In this document: in pieces, positions 7,766-16,716 of the stretch
Position numbering within the stretch: the first letter of the stretch is position 1
Layout of the letters: every line of letters begins with the position of its first letter
Source of the DNA: CAYTBN01 sp964542165
GTDB lineage: Bacteria > Myxococcota_A > UBA796 > UBA9615 > CAYRNR01
DNA: 64,000 nt
Direction of reading: 5' to 3'
Assembly: GCA_964542165.1 (NCBI GenBank)
Contig: CAZITQ010000010.1
Location: 1-64,000, forward strand
Made by a program: the position numbers and the translations under genes
Notes under the pieces: model-generated
Seen by the model: only the letters and a program-made list of their open reading frames with translations
What the model was told of the DNA's origin: nothing
The model's database searches: none

Positions 7766-10700
7766 AGACCCTCACCCCGATCGCCCTGTCCCTCGCCCTC
7801 CTGTGGTGCGGCCTGGCCTTCGCCCAGGCCGACGAGGAACCCCCGCCTCCGCCGGCCCCCGAGGAGGCCGTGCCCGCCGACGAGGAGGACATGGAGGAGT
7901 TCCGGGCGGCCTACGATCGCTTCAACGAGCGCGTGCAGGAGATGCGCGGGGAGCTCCAGCGGATCGTCGGTCACCGGTACGCCGAGGAGGTCCGGAAGAT
8001 CCGGGCCAGCTACGACGCCCAGATCGACGAGAACGTGGCCCTGGAGCGGGAGCGCCGTCTCGAGGCCATCCGCCGCCACGAGGCCTTCGTGGACAAGTAC
8101 CCGCGCAGCCCCTACACCGCCCACCGGATCTTCCGGCTGGCCCAGCTCTATCTCGAGGAGATGGAGGACCAGTTCGTGGTGGCCAGCGACGACTACCACA
8201 AGCTCGAAGAGGCGTTCTACGCGGGCGAGCTGTCGACCATCGGCGAGCCGCCGGGGTACGACTACGGCCCCGCGATCGGCCTGTTCAAGCGCCTCATCGA
8301 CGAGTTCCCGGACTACGAGTCCCTGGGAGCGGTCTACTACCAGCTGGGGTATGCGTACGGCGACGATCTGAGCGAGCAGCAGGACGACACCCGGGCCAGG
8401 GAGACCTACCTGCGGCTGGTCCAGAATCTCCCCGACGACCGGTACGCCGCCCTGGGCTGGTTCGAGCTCGGCGAGATCTACTTCGACGAGGTCGACTTCG
8501 ACAACGCCATCGCGGCCTACCAGAACGTGATGGACTCGGACGCCGAGGGCCTGCACGACCGCACCCTGTACAAGCTGGCCTGGGCCTACTACCGCAAGGA
8601 CGACCTGGACGCGGCGATCCCGCGCTTCGTGGCGCTGATCGACCGCGCCGACACCATGGACCTCACCGAGGGCACGGCCGCGAGCCAGCTCCGGCCGGAG
8701 TCCATCAAGTACCTGGCGATCTCGCTGGTGGATCAGGCCGACTATCTCGAGATGCCCGCGATCCTGAGGGCCGAATCCTTCTTCTCGGAGATCGGTGGCC
8801 GGGCGTACGAGTACGACGTCCTGGTCGAGGTCGAGAACGTCCTGGCGCAGCAGGACCTGCCCGACGAGCAGATCCTCGCCCTCGAGCGCATCATGAAGCG
8901 CTACCCCGAGAGCCCGGACAATCCGGACTTCATGCACAAGGTCATGGTCCTCTACCACGTCAAGGACCAGCCCGATCTGGAGGCGAGCCAGGAGGCCCGC
9001 ACCCGCCTGGTGGAGCTCTTCAAGGAGGGCACCCCCTGGTGGGAGGCCAACAAGAGCAATCCGGACGCCCTGCGCGCCGCCAGCAAGTACATCGAGGAGT
9101 CCCTGGCGGACGTCGCCAAGCTCTACCACCAGACCGCCTACAACATGTACATGGAGGGCGGCCAGGTGGACGGCGCCGAGCCGGCGCGCTCCGAGTACCT
9201 CAAGGCCGCCGCGGCCTACCAGGACTACCTGGATCGGTTCCCCTTCGCCGCGGACGCCTACGAGACCCAGTACTACATCGCGGAGTGCTACTACTTCGCG
9301 GCCGAGTACGAGCGGGCCATCGCCGAGTACGGCAAGCTCGACAAGTACCCCGAGACGGCCCGCGCGGGTGACGTGCTCAACTCCCAGGCCTACGCGTACT
9401 ACCGCCTGATGACGACGCGTGAGCCGGACTTCAAGAGCGACCCGCGGTCGGTCATGAACATGCAGGTCACCCCCGGACAGAAGCCCGAGGGTGTCGAGGT
9501 GCTCGAGATCAGCGAGCTGCGCAAGAACTTCATCCAGTCGGTGGACGCCCTGTACGCCCACGATCCTGCGTACGTGGAGGCGCCGGACCACCTGTTCATC
9601 GCGGCGGAGATCTACCTGTACCACAACCAGCTGGACGAGGCCCGCAAGCGCTTCCAGGACATCGTCGATCGCTGGCCCAAGCTGATGGTGGCCGCCTACG
9701 CCACCGGCAACATCATCGACAGCTACTCGCAGATGGGCGACCTGGAGAAGGTCTACGAACTGGCCGATCGTTACCGGAACATCGAGATGATGGGGGCGGA
9801 CGAGGCGTTCTGGAACGACGTGCGCAAGCCCTTCTTCGAGGAGGTCAAGGAGGACGCCCAGTTCATGCTGGCGATGCAGTCGGGGCAGTCCGGCGACATC
9901 GAGGCGTTCAAGGACTCGGCCCGCAAGTTCGAGGCCTTCTACCGCGAGTACCCGCTGAGCGACGAGGCGGCCACGTCGCTGTACAACGCGGCCCGCCAGT
10001 ACGAGAACGGCGGGGACACCATCAACTCCAACCGCCTGTACGAGGAGTTCCTCGACGAGTACCCCGAGCACGATAAGGCGCCCGCGATCTTCTTCCGCAT
10101 CGCGGGCCAGTACGAGCGGACCATGGAGCTGGATCGCGCCATCGGCTACTACAGCCAGGTCGCGCGGCTGCACCCGACCTACGAGAAGGCCGCGGACGCC
10201 TACTGGCAGTCGGCCTTCCTCAGCCTGGGGCTGAAACGCTACGAAGACGCGTCGCGCTACTACCTCAAGTACGCCGACGATTTCGAGGTGGACGACGCGC
10301 ACGAGGCCACCTGGCGTGCCGCCGAGGCCTACCGCGACGGTGGCATGGACCAGAGGGCGCTGGGGACCTACAAGCGCTACGTGGAACGGTTCCGCGACGA
10401 GGACGCCAACCGGACCATGGAGGCGCTGATCAAGCAGATCCAGATCTACGAGAAGCAGGGCAATCGGCGTCAGGTCGCGTCCACCAAGGAGGAGCTGCTG
10501 GCCACCTACCACGCCACCGTCGCGGCGGGGATCCAGCTGACCCAGCCGGCGGTGGCTGCGGCTGCCGAGGCAGCCTTCCCGGAGCTCCAGGCGTCTCTGG
10601 ACGAGTACGACAAGATCAAGCTGCCGAACACCTGGGACATGGAGAAGCTGCAGCCGGTCCTGGACGAGAAGAAGGCCCGCTACAAGGAGATCCAGGCCGA

Positions 10701-11124
10701 GGCCCGGACCTTCATGGGGACCTACTCCGAGTTCAACTACATCATGGCTTGCCTGTACATCACCGCGGACGTGGTCCAGGGCTTCGTCGAGATGATCTAC
10801 GACTGGGAGCCGGGGCACAATCGCGACATCTGCGGTCCGCCGACCGAGGACAACAAGCTCATGTGCGAGGATCTCCTCGCCGAGCAGAAGACCGGGCTGG
10901 CGGAAGCCTTCGAGCTCGAGGCCATCTCCCTGTACGACACCGTCATCCAGGAGGCCACCAACCGCAAGCAGAACTCGCCGTGGGTCACCCGGGCCCGCGA
11001 GGCGCTGCACGCGGTCGACCCCAACACCTACCCGTTGCTCAAGCCTGACCGGGTCCAGTACGACAACGCTCCCTACGAGGCCGCTCCCGCTCCCGCGGTG
11101 GCGCCGGCGGAGGAGACGTCATGA
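7762..11124 (+). CDS. Large TPR protein, GltD-like
   Basis: The 1120-residue product has a signal peptide (1-22, ending LAFAQ), a Pro/Glu-rich linker, a coiled coil (about 45-110) and then many TPR repeats over most of the remaining length (e.g. GWFELGEIYFDEVDFDNAIA, AFLSLGLKRYEDASRYYLKY). A C-terminal helical part holds three Cys near residues 994-1034. Size, export and repeat type resemble the giant TPR subunit GltD of Myxococcus, which spans the periplasm. It starts inside the stop codon of the previous gene and its own stop overlaps the next start (ATGA both times), so the three TPR genes are translated as a unit. Confidence 0.82.
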   Translation: MKTLTPIALSLALLWCGLAFAQADEEPPPPPAPEEAVPADEEDMEEFRAAYDRFNERVQEMRGELQRIVGHRYAEEVRKIRASYDAQIDENVALERERRLEAIRRHEAFVDKYPRSPYTAHRIFRLAQLYLEEMEDQFVVASDDYHKLEEAFYAGELSTIGEPPGYDYGPAIGLFKRLIDEFPDYESLGAVYYQLGYAYGDDLSEQQDDTRARETYLRLVQNLPDDRYAALGWFELGEIYFDEVDFDNAIAAYQNVMDSDAEGLHDRTLYKLAWAYYRKDDLDAAIPRFVALIDRADTMDLTEGTAASQLRPESIKYLAISLVDQADYLEMPAILRAESFFSEIGGRAYEYDVLVEVENVLAQQDLPDEQILALERIMKRYPESPDNPDFMHKVMVLYHVKDQPDLEASQEARTRLVELFKEGTPWWEANKSNPDALRAASKYIEESLADVAKLYHQTAYNMYMEGGQVDGAEPARSEYLKAAAAYQDYLDRFPFAADAYETQYYIAECYYFAAEYERAIAEYGKLDKYPETARAGDVLNSQAYAYYRLMTTREPDFKSDPRSVMNMQVTPGQKPEGVEVLEISELRKNFIQSVDALYAHDPAYVEAPDHLFIAAEIYLYHNQLDEARKRFQDIVDRWPKLMVAAYATGNIIDSYSQMGDLEKVYELADRYRNIEMMGADEAFWNDVRKPFFEEVKEDAQFMLAMQSGQSGDIEAFKDSARKFEAFYREYPLSDEAATSLYNAARQYENGGDTINSNRLYEEFLDEYPEHDKAPAIFFRIAGQYERTMELDRAIGYYSQVARLHPTYEKAADAYWQSAFLSLGLKRYEDASRYYLKYADDFEVDDAHEATWRAAEAYRDGGMDQRALGTYKRYVERFRDEDANRTMEALIKQIQIYEKQGNRRQVASTKEELLATYHATVAAGIQLTQPAVAAAAEAAFPELQASLDEYDKIKLPNTWDMEKLQPVLDEKKARYKEIQAEARTFMGTYSEFNYIMACLYITADVVQGFVEMIYDWEPGHNRDICGPPTEDNKLMCEDLLAEQKTGLAEAFELEAISLYDTVIQEATNRKQNSPWVTRAREALHAVDPNTYPLLKPDRVQYDNAPYEAAPAPAVAPAEETS

Positions 11125-12725
11125 TCCGGCGACACCTGGCCTGGCTGGGGATCCTGGTCGTGCTCCCCTTCCTCGGTGGCGTGCAGAACTGCAACCAGCC
11201 GGCGGACACGGGAACCTCGGGGGAACAGACCCCCGATCCGGGTGCGGGCGGCGGCGACGCCGGTGACACCGGTGCCTCCGGAGAGACCGGCGGAGACAGC
11301 GGGGCCACCGAGGGGGCCGAGGGTGCGCCGGGCGAAGAGGGCGCAGCCACCGAGCCCCAGGTCACCAGCGAGATGCTGGCGCAGAACATGTTCAACGAGG
11401 GCCTCCTGGCCCTGAGCATGCGCCCCCCCCAGGTCCCCACCGCCATCGACCGCTTCGACCAGGTGACGCAGCTCATGCCCGAATGGGCCGAGGGGCACTA
11501 CAACCTGGGGCTGGCCTACGTCGAGGGTCGGCAGCCGGACAAGGCGGTCAAGTCCCTGGAGCAGGCCACGCGACTCGATCCCGCCCTCGGGGACGCCTGG
11601 GTCGCCCTCGGCCAGGCCTACCAGCGACAGAACCGCGTCGGCGCGGCGATGGACGCGTTCAACGAGTGCGTCCGGCACGACGAGAGCAACACCGAGTGCC
11701 GCCTGGGCAAGGTGCGCTACGCCTTCGACCAGGGGGAGAGTCCCGAGTCCCTGGTGCGTCAGATCAAGGAGATCCTGACGTTGAACTCCACCAGCGTGGG
11801 GGCCTACACCCTCCTGGCGCTGACCTACATGCGTCAGGGCGAGTACAAGCTCGCGGAGTTCGCGCTGCTCAAGGCCCAGCAGGCCAACGAGGATGCCAAG
11901 ACCGACCCGACGGTCCACTGCAACATGGGGATGATCCACCGGGCCCTGGGCGAGGAGTACGAGGCCCAGGTCTCCTTCGAACGGGCGCTGGAGCTGGATC
12001 CCAACCACATCCAGACCCTGGTCAACCTGGCCAACATCCGCATCGCCAACCTGGACTACCAGGGGGCCAAGGAGCTGGTCCAGCGCGCGGTGATCCAGGA
12101 CAAGAACCACACCGGCGCCCGGCTGGCGCTGGGCATCGCGAAGCGGGGCACGGCGGACCTGGACGGCGCCAAGACCGAGTTCGAGTACCTGCTGAACGAG
12201 GACCCGTCGAACCACGACGCCCTGTACAACCTCGCCGTGCTCTACGGCGACCACTATCGCGACTTCGACAAGGCCATCGCGTCCTACGAGGAGTTGATCC
12301 GGATCACCCCCGGGCTGGCAGACGACGACCCGCTCCACGAATACCTGGCCGAGGTCGTCAAGGCGCGGGACCGGGAGCTCCGTCGTATCGATCGCGAGAA
12401 GCGCCGCCAGGAGAAGGAAGAGAAGCGCAGGGCCGAAGAGGCCGCGGAAGCCGAGGAGGCGGCTCGGGAGGCCGCCGAGGCCGCCGCTGCCGCCGCTGCC
12501 GCTGCGGCCGAGGGCGGCGGCGAGCCGGCACCCGACGGCAGCGAAGGAACGCCCGAGGGCGGCGAGGGAGCGCCCGAGAGCGGCGAGGGAACGCCCGAGA
12601 GCGGCGAGGGAACCGAGACGGCACCCCCGGAAGGCGGCGCCGGTGAGGGTGGGGGCGAGGCACCTCCTGCGGCCGACCCGGCGGCAGGGGAGGGTGACCC
12701 CGCCGAGACGACCGAGAGCGGTTGA
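11121..12725 (+). CDS. TPR lipoprotein-like protein, GltE-like
   Basis: The 534-residue product has an export signal ending GGVQNC; the Cys could be lipidated, although Asn at -1 makes this a poor lipobox. A Gly/Thr/Glu-rich linker (about 28-85) is followed by classic TPR units (about 85-420, e.g. EGHYNLGLAYVEGRQPDKAV), a Lys/Arg/Glu-rich helix and an Ala-rich tract. It ends in a low-complexity tail of repeated GEGTPES-type units encoded by 21-base repeats around 12540-12620. The order big TPR, then TPR lipoprotein, matches gltD-gltE (aglT) of Myxococcus, where GltE anchors the complex to the outer membrane. It is coupled to the upstream gene by an ATGA overlap. Confidence 0.82.
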   Translation: MIRRHLAWLGILVVLPFLGGVQNCNQPADTGTSGEQTPDPGAGGGDAGDTGASGETGGDSGATEGAEGAPGEEGAATEPQVTSEMLAQNMFNEGLLALSMRPPQVPTAIDRFDQVTQLMPEWAEGHYNLGLAYVEGRQPDKAVKSLEQATRLDPALGDAWVALGQAYQRQNRVGAAMDAFNECVRHDESNTECRLGKVRYAFDQGESPESLVRQIKEILTLNSTSVGAYTLLALTYMRQGEYKLAEFALLKAQQANEDAKTDPTVHCNMGMIHRALGEEYEAQVSFERALELDPNHIQTLVNLANIRIANLDYQGAKELVQRAVIQDKNHTGARLALGIAKRGTADLDGAKTEFEYLLNEDPSNHDALYNLAVLYGDHYRDFDKAIASYEELIRITPGLADDDPLHEYLAEVVKARDRELRRIDREKRRQEKEEKRRAEEAAEAEEAAREAAEAAAAAAAAAAEGGGEPAPDGSEGTPEGGEGAPESGEGTPESGEGTETAPPEGGAGEGGGEAPPAADPAAGEGDPAETTESG

Positions 12726-12763
12726 CTCCCCGCGGGGTCAAGCTTCGGTCAAGAAAGCGAGAT

Positions 12764-12793
12764 CCCGCCGCGGGCCAGAAACCGCGCGGCGGG
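12764..12793 (+). terminator. Hairpin between the TPR genes and the motor genes
   Basis: A 9-bp perfect stem CCCGCCGCG (12764-12772) / CGCGGCGGG (12785-12793) with a 12-base loop lies 39 bases after the TPR gene stop and before the next promoter. A second small hairpin overlaps the stop codon itself (12722-12741). Neither has a T-run. The placement suggests a break between two transcription units. Confidence 0.45.
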
Positions 12794-12841
12794 CAGTTCG
12801 TTGGAAGGCATAGAGCGCCTGGAGACGGCCCTGGATACCCG

Positions 12842-12871
12842 TTGGACCGGGAACAGCAGTTCCCCTATAAT
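12842..12871 (+). promoter_or_regulatory. Internal promoter before the motor genes
   Basis: TTGGAC (12842-12847) is followed after 18 bases by a perfect TATAAT (12866-12871). The predicted start near 12878 leaves about 39 bases to ATG 12917. It would allow the TolQ/TolR part of the locus to be transcribed apart from the TPR part. Confidence 0.7.
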
Positions 12872-12916
12872 GGGTCCCTTCGAGCCGGCTCGTTGCTGGA
12901 AACAGGAGTGATTTCC

Positions 12917-13174
12917 ATGGGTTCCGAGATTTTCCGACGCCTCCCAGTCCTGGTCGCTGTCGGGATCCTGGCGGCCTGCATCGCCGCACCGGCGGCAGGG
13001 CAGCCACGTAAAAAAATCGTCATAGAAGAGGCGGAGCAGGTCGAAGGCACCGTCCAGAAGCCCCAGGTGACGTACATTACGCACCGTCAGGACGTGAAGG
13101 ACGAGGTGTCGTTGAAGCTCAGCAAGAGCTTCATCCCCAAGATCGTCGAGTCCGTGGACAAGGAACCCTTCTAG
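12917..13174 (+). CDS. Small secreted protein of the Glt/Agl-like locus
   Basis: The 85-residue product has a signal peptide ending APAAGQ (about residue 31), followed by about 55 residues rich in Lys, Glu and Val with no Cys. ATG 12917 follows AGGAGT at 8-base spacing and lies directly behind a strong promoter; the frame is open from 12722 but has no start signal there. It is the first gene of the motor transcript, immediately before the TolQ homologue, so a periplasmic accessory role in the complex is likely by context. I do not recognise the family. Confidence 0.75.
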   Translation: MGSEIFRRLPVLVAVGILAACIAAPAAGQPRKKIVIEEAEQVEGTVQKPQVTYITHRQDVKDEVSLKLSKSFIPKIVESVDKEPF

Positions 13175-13265
13175 CGAGAAGGACGATAGCTAGCACCAGC
13201 CGGCGGCGCTCGCTCGGCTGAACCGGAAGCATAGGAACTGCAGTTTTCTGTAGGAGGACTACGGA

Positions 13266-13919
13266 ATGGGCCACATCGTCGAGTTCTTCACCAAGGGTGG
13301 ACCGTTCATGTACGGCATCCTGGCCGTGTGGGTCATCGCACTGGCCACGATCATCGAACGGTTCTACTTCGTCTTCTTCCGCTACAACCTGAACGGCGCG
13401 GCGTTCATGGCACAGATCCAGAAGCTGGTGATGGCCAACAACATCGACCGCGCGATCAAGTTGTGCAACGCGGAAGCCAACGCTGCGCTGAGCCGCGTGC
13501 TCAAGGCGGGCCTCACCCGGGCCAACCGCTCCACCCTGGAGATCCAGAACGCGGTGGACGAGGCGACCCTCGAGGTGATGCCGCTGTTGACCAAGCGCAC
13601 GCCCATGCTGGGCATGTGGGCCAACGTCGCCACCCTGACCGGTCTGCTGGGGACCATCTCCGGTCTGATCCAGGCGTTCAAGGCGGTCGGTGCGGCCTCG
13701 GCCGAGCAGAAGCAGGCCCTGCTGGCGTCTGGTATCTCCATCGCCATGTACACCACCGAGTTCGGTCTGATCGTGGCCATCCCGACCATGGTCTTCCACT
13801 CGATCATCCAGAACCGCACGACCAAGGTGATCGACGACATCGACCAGTACTCGGTGAAGCTGGTCAACCTCCTCAGCGCGCGCCAGCGTGGCTCGCTGAA
13901 GGAAGGCGAGGCCGGCTAG
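13266..13919 (+). CDS. TolQ/ExbB/MotA-family motor protein, AglR-like
   Basis: The 217-residue product has three membrane segments (about 14-38, 113-139 and 158-183) and a cytoplasmic loop between the first two. Segments two and three carry the family signature, including GLLGTISGLIQAF. Such proteins form the pentameric ring of proton-driven motors; in Myxococcus the homologue AglR drives gliding with AglQ and AglS. AGGAGG lies 8 bases before ATG 13266. Two TolR-type partners follow, giving the same one-Q/two-R set as aglRQS. The family is clear; the gliding role is inferred from context only. Confidence 0.92.
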   Translation: MGHIVEFFTKGGPFMYGILAVWVIALATIIERFYFVFFRYNLNGAAFMAQIQKLVMANNIDRAIKLCNAEANAALSRVLKAGLTRANRSTLEIQNAVDEATLEVMPLLTKRTPMLGMWANVATLTGLLGTISGLIQAFKAVGAASAEQKQALLASGISIAMYTTEFGLIVAIPTMVFHSIIQNRTTKVIDDIDQYSVKLVNLLSARQRGSLKEGEAG

Positions 13920-14011
13920 ATCCGGTCCGAGCAGACGCGACCTACCCGAGTTCCGGGCGGGCAGTGGACACCCGTGGGTGAGTTCCACTCCGTTCGGGAG
14001 GGGAGTTGGAC

Positions 14012-14635
14012 ATGAGTGCTGTCGGGCGCAAGAAGAGCGCAGCACAGGACAAGATCGGACCGCCGAACCTGGTGCCGATCATGAACCTGGTGACGATCCT
14101 GATTCCGTTCCTGCTGTTGACGGTGCAGTTCGTCCACCTCGCGGTGATCGACAGCTCGTTGCCAGCCATCGGTGCGCCGAAGGCGACCACCGACCAGATC
14201 GACGACAAGCCGCCGTTGATGCTCACCGTGGCGATCACCGGCAAGGGCTTCATCGTGGGCGGTAACGCCGCGATCCTGTCGTCGGGCGAGGAAGGGCAGG
14301 GGCAGATCACGGACGTGGCCGCGGCGGCCGAGCGTGAGCCCACCATTCCGCTCACGCGCGACGCAGAGTATTGCAAGACGTTGTACTGCCGGGGGCTGGC
14401 CCAGTCCTGCGATCGGACCGAGTGCCTGAACTTCTCGGGGCTCACCGATAAGCTGGTCAAGGTCAAGGCCGAGTACCCCGACGAGCAGAACGTGATCCTG
14501 ATTCCCGAGCCGGACATGCTCTACGAGAACATCGTGTACACGATGGACGCGACCCGGGATCACATGCCGGAAGGTGCCGAGAAGCGGGAGCTGCTGTTCC
14601 CGTTCGTGGTCATCGCCGGCGGCTTGCAGCGATAG
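14012..14635 (+). CDS. TolR/ExbD-family protein lacking the conserved Asp
   Basis: The 207-residue product has a short cytoplasmic N-terminus, one membrane helix (about 25-45) and a periplasmic domain. The helix aligns with TolR: E. coli NVVPLLDVLLVL matches NLVPIMNLVTIL here, so the proton-carrying Asp is Asn. The periplasmic part holds an insertion with four Cys (within EYCKTLYCRGLAQSCDRTEC), unusual for the family and able to form two disulfides. ATG 14012 follows GGGAGGGGAG at 6 bases; an upstream TTG at 14006 is less likely. It sits between the TolQ gene and a second TolR gene that keeps the Asp. Confidence 0.85.
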   Translation: MSAVGRKKSAAQDKIGPPNLVPIMNLVTILIPFLLLTVQFVHLAVIDSSLPAIGAPKATTDQIDDKPPLMLTVAITGKGFIVGGNAAILSSGEEGQGQITDVAAAAEREPTIPLTRDAEYCKTLYCRGLAQSCDRTECLNFSGLTDKLVKVKAEYPDEQNVILIPEPDMLYENIVYTMDATRDHMPEGAEKRELLFPFVVIAGGLQR

Positions 14636-14644
14636 GAGCCAACG

Positions 14645-15157
14645 ATGCCAAATCCAGCTGAGCTCCGCGCAAAGAGCAAGAGAAGGCTTCAGGAAGAGGG
14701 TGGGCTGACCATCACGTCCCTCATGGACATGATGACCATCATCCTCGTCTTCCTGCTGAAGAGCTATTCGGTGGAGGACATCCAGGTGAACCCCGAGGGT
14801 GACCTGGAACTCCCCATGTCCTCGTCCACCAAGGAGCCCGAGGTCTCGGTCAACGTCGTCGTCTCCCGCCTCAGCATCTCTGTGGACGGTGTGAAGGTGA
14901 TCGACGTCGAGAACTCCGAGGTCGCCGAGGAGTACAAGCGCGGACCGATCATCTCGCCGCTGTACGACACCCTGCAGGAAAAAGCGGACGACGCCAAGGC
15001 GGTGGCCGCGCGGAACCCCAGCCAGCCCTTCAAGGGACGGCTGCTGCTCCAGTGCGACAAGTCCACCGAGTTCTCCCTGCTGCGCGAAGTCATGTACACC
15101 GCAGGACAGGCCCAGTTCGGCGAGTTCAAGTTCGTTGTCTTCAAAGAAGGCGAGTAG
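14645..15157 (+). CDS. TolR/ExbD-family motor protein, AglQ/AglS-like
   Basis: The 170-residue product has a basic N-terminus, one membrane helix (about 22-41) containing ITSLMDMMTIILVF and a periplasmic TolR-type domain. The Asp in SLMDMM is at the position that carries protons in TolR and ExbD. The gene starts 9 bases after the previous stop, with TAGGAG in that gap. Together with the preceding Asp-less copy it would give a mixed TolR pair within the TolQ ring. The periplasmic end would engage the envelope-spanning part of the complex. Confidence 0.9.
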   Translation: MPNPAELRAKSKRRLQEEGGLTITSLMDMMTIILVFLLKSYSVEDIQVNPEGDLELPMSSSTKEPEVSVNVVVSRLSISVDGVKVIDVENSEVAEEYKRGPIISPLYDTLQEKADDAKAVAARNPSQPFKGRLLLQCDKSTEFSLLREVMYTAGQAQFGEFKFVVFKEGE

Positions 15158-15274
15158 GGGGTAAGGAAGCGCGCGCGACGTCCGATACCATGTTATGATA
15201 GAAGGGTCTGCACTTCGAACCGGGGGTGCGACCGACGTGTCAGCGCCGGCCTGACCGACGGACGAGTAGCCGGC

Positions 15275-15310
15275 ATGAAGCGGGCGATAGAGCTCTCTGA
15301 GGATCGCTGA
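15275..15310 (+). promoter_or_regulatory. Possible short leader ORF overlapping the GltG-like start
   Basis: ATG 15275 opens an 11-codon frame (MKRAIELSEDR) whose TGA at 15308-15310 shares one base with ATG 15310. Its end covers the ribosome site CTGAGGA of the linker gene. Such TGATG junctions allow re-initiation and couple translation. No good ribosome site precedes it, so it may be chance. Confidence 0.25.
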
Positions 15311-16689
15311 TGGGCTCGAAGGCGAAGCCAGCGCACAAGGTCCTCCGGATTGGGATCATCCAGGGCGGCAAGATCCTGGAAGAACGGCTGATTCGGTCCG
15401 GTGAGGCTGTCACCGTAGGGGAATCGACGAAGAATACCTTCGTCTTGCCCCCCTCTTTCCTCCCCAAGCAGCACCGTCTGTTCGCTGCCAAGAGTGGGCA
15501 GTATGCCCTCGTGTTCACCGACGAGATGAAGGGCAAGGTCTCGGTGGACAACGCGGTTCAGCCGCTGGGCAAGCTCAAGGGCAGCGTGGCCAAGCGCCGC
15601 GGAGACGGGTACTGGCTGCCTCTGAGCGAGAGGAATCGGGGCAAGGTCCAGATCGGGCCGGTCACAATCCTGTTCCAGTTCGTCCAGGCGCCGCCCGAAC
15701 CCAAGCGGGTTGCGGTCACGTTCAGCCCCTTCAGCCTGGCGCAGATCGACTGGGTCTACTGGGGATTCTTCCTCTTCTCCTGCGTCGTGAACACCGCGGC
15801 GTACATCTACATCGACTCCCAGCCACCGCCGGGCAAGGTCAGCATCGACGACATCCCCGATCGGTTCACTCAGGCGTTTTTCGACGAAGAGGCCCTCAAG
15901 GACCTCCTCAACGAGGACGAGGAGACTGATCTGGAAGGCGAGGGTGAGGAGGAGGTCGTCGCAGACAAGGACGAGCCCAAGGATGAGGGTGACGGGAGCG
16001 CGGACGAGTCGGAGAACGATGGCTCCGGGGAAGAGACGGAGCAACCATCGGCCGAGGAGATTCGCGAGCAGCGCCGCGCAGAGATGATGCAGCAGGGGCT
16101 GGCGGCGCTCATCGGCACCACCGGAGAGACGGGGAACGAGGACTCGGTGGCCGACCTCCTGGGCGAGGGGGCCGAGCTGCAGACGGACCTCGCCAAGGCC
16201 CTGGCCAGTGCGGACGGCATCAAGGTGGCGCGACGGGGCGAAGACAGCACGTTGCGCGCTGGCGGCGCCGGAAGCGGCGAGCTCGGTTCGATCAAGGACA
16301 TGGCCGGCAGCGGTGGCGGCGGCCCCGTCGGGGGTGGCACCAAGAAGCAGACCGAGGTCAAGGCCAGCATGAGCGGAGCCATGGAGGTCACCTACGGCGA
16401 CGTGGGAGACATGGCGGCCGTCAAGAAGTACGTGTCCAAGAAGAAGGGCCAGATCAAGTCCTGCTACGAGAAGGAGCTCAAGGCCGATCCCGAGTTGAGC
16501 GGCAAGGTCGAGGTGATCTGGACCGTGAATCCGGATGGGACCGTGTCCGGAGTCTCCGTGGAGGTCAACACCACAGGCAACGCCGACCTCGTCAAGTGCA
16601 TCACGATGAGGATTCGGCGCTGGGAGTTCGACCCGCAGGACGAAGAGATCGAAATCACGTATCCGTTCAACTTCTTCGCGAGTAGTTGA
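15310..16689 (+). CDS. FHA-TM-TonB-like linker protein, GltG-like (AgmX/PglI C-terminal domain)
   Basis: The 459-residue product has an N-terminal FHA-like domain (about 10-127, with VGESTKNTFVL), one membrane helix (about 147-168), an acidic periplasmic linker (about 180-260), a Gly-rich stretch and a C-terminal TonB-like domain (about 365-459). That domain has the pattern IKSCYEKELK, then GKVEVIW, DGTVSGV and WEFDP, typical of the AgmX/PglI family. This order is that of Myxococcus GltG, which links the cytoplasm and the AglRQS motor to the outer membrane. CTGAGGA precedes ATG 15310. An 11-codon frame at 15275-15310 ends in TGATG at this start. Confidence 0.87.
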   Translation: MGSKAKPAHKVLRIGIIQGGKILEERLIRSGEAVTVGESTKNTFVLPPSFLPKQHRLFAAKSGQYALVFTDEMKGKVSVDNAVQPLGKLKGSVAKRRGDGYWLPLSERNRGKVQIGPVTILFQFVQAPPEPKRVAVTFSPFSLAQIDWVYWGFFLFSCVVNTAAYIYIDSQPPPGKVSIDDIPDRFTQAFFDEEALKDLLNEDEETDLEGEGEEEVVADKDEPKDEGDGSADESENDGSGEETEQPSAEEIREQRRAEMMQQGLAALIGTTGETGNEDSVADLLGEGAELQTDLAKALASADGIKVARRGEDSTLRAGGAGSGELGSIKDMAGSGGGGPVGGGTKKQTEVKASMSGAMEVTYGDVGDMAAVKKYVSKKKGQIKSCYEKELKADPELSGKVEVIWTVNPDGTVSGVSVEVNTTGNADLVKCITMRIRRWEFDPQDEEIEITYPFNFFASS

Positions 16690-16716
16690 GCGGGGGAAAC
16701 GGGGCAAGGTCCGTTC

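Noticed and set aside
7612..11010. 1100-codon reverse frame opposite the large TPR gene
   Set aside because: Leu/Val/Gly-rich text with no motif; the forward strand has signal peptide, TPR repeats and coupled starts.
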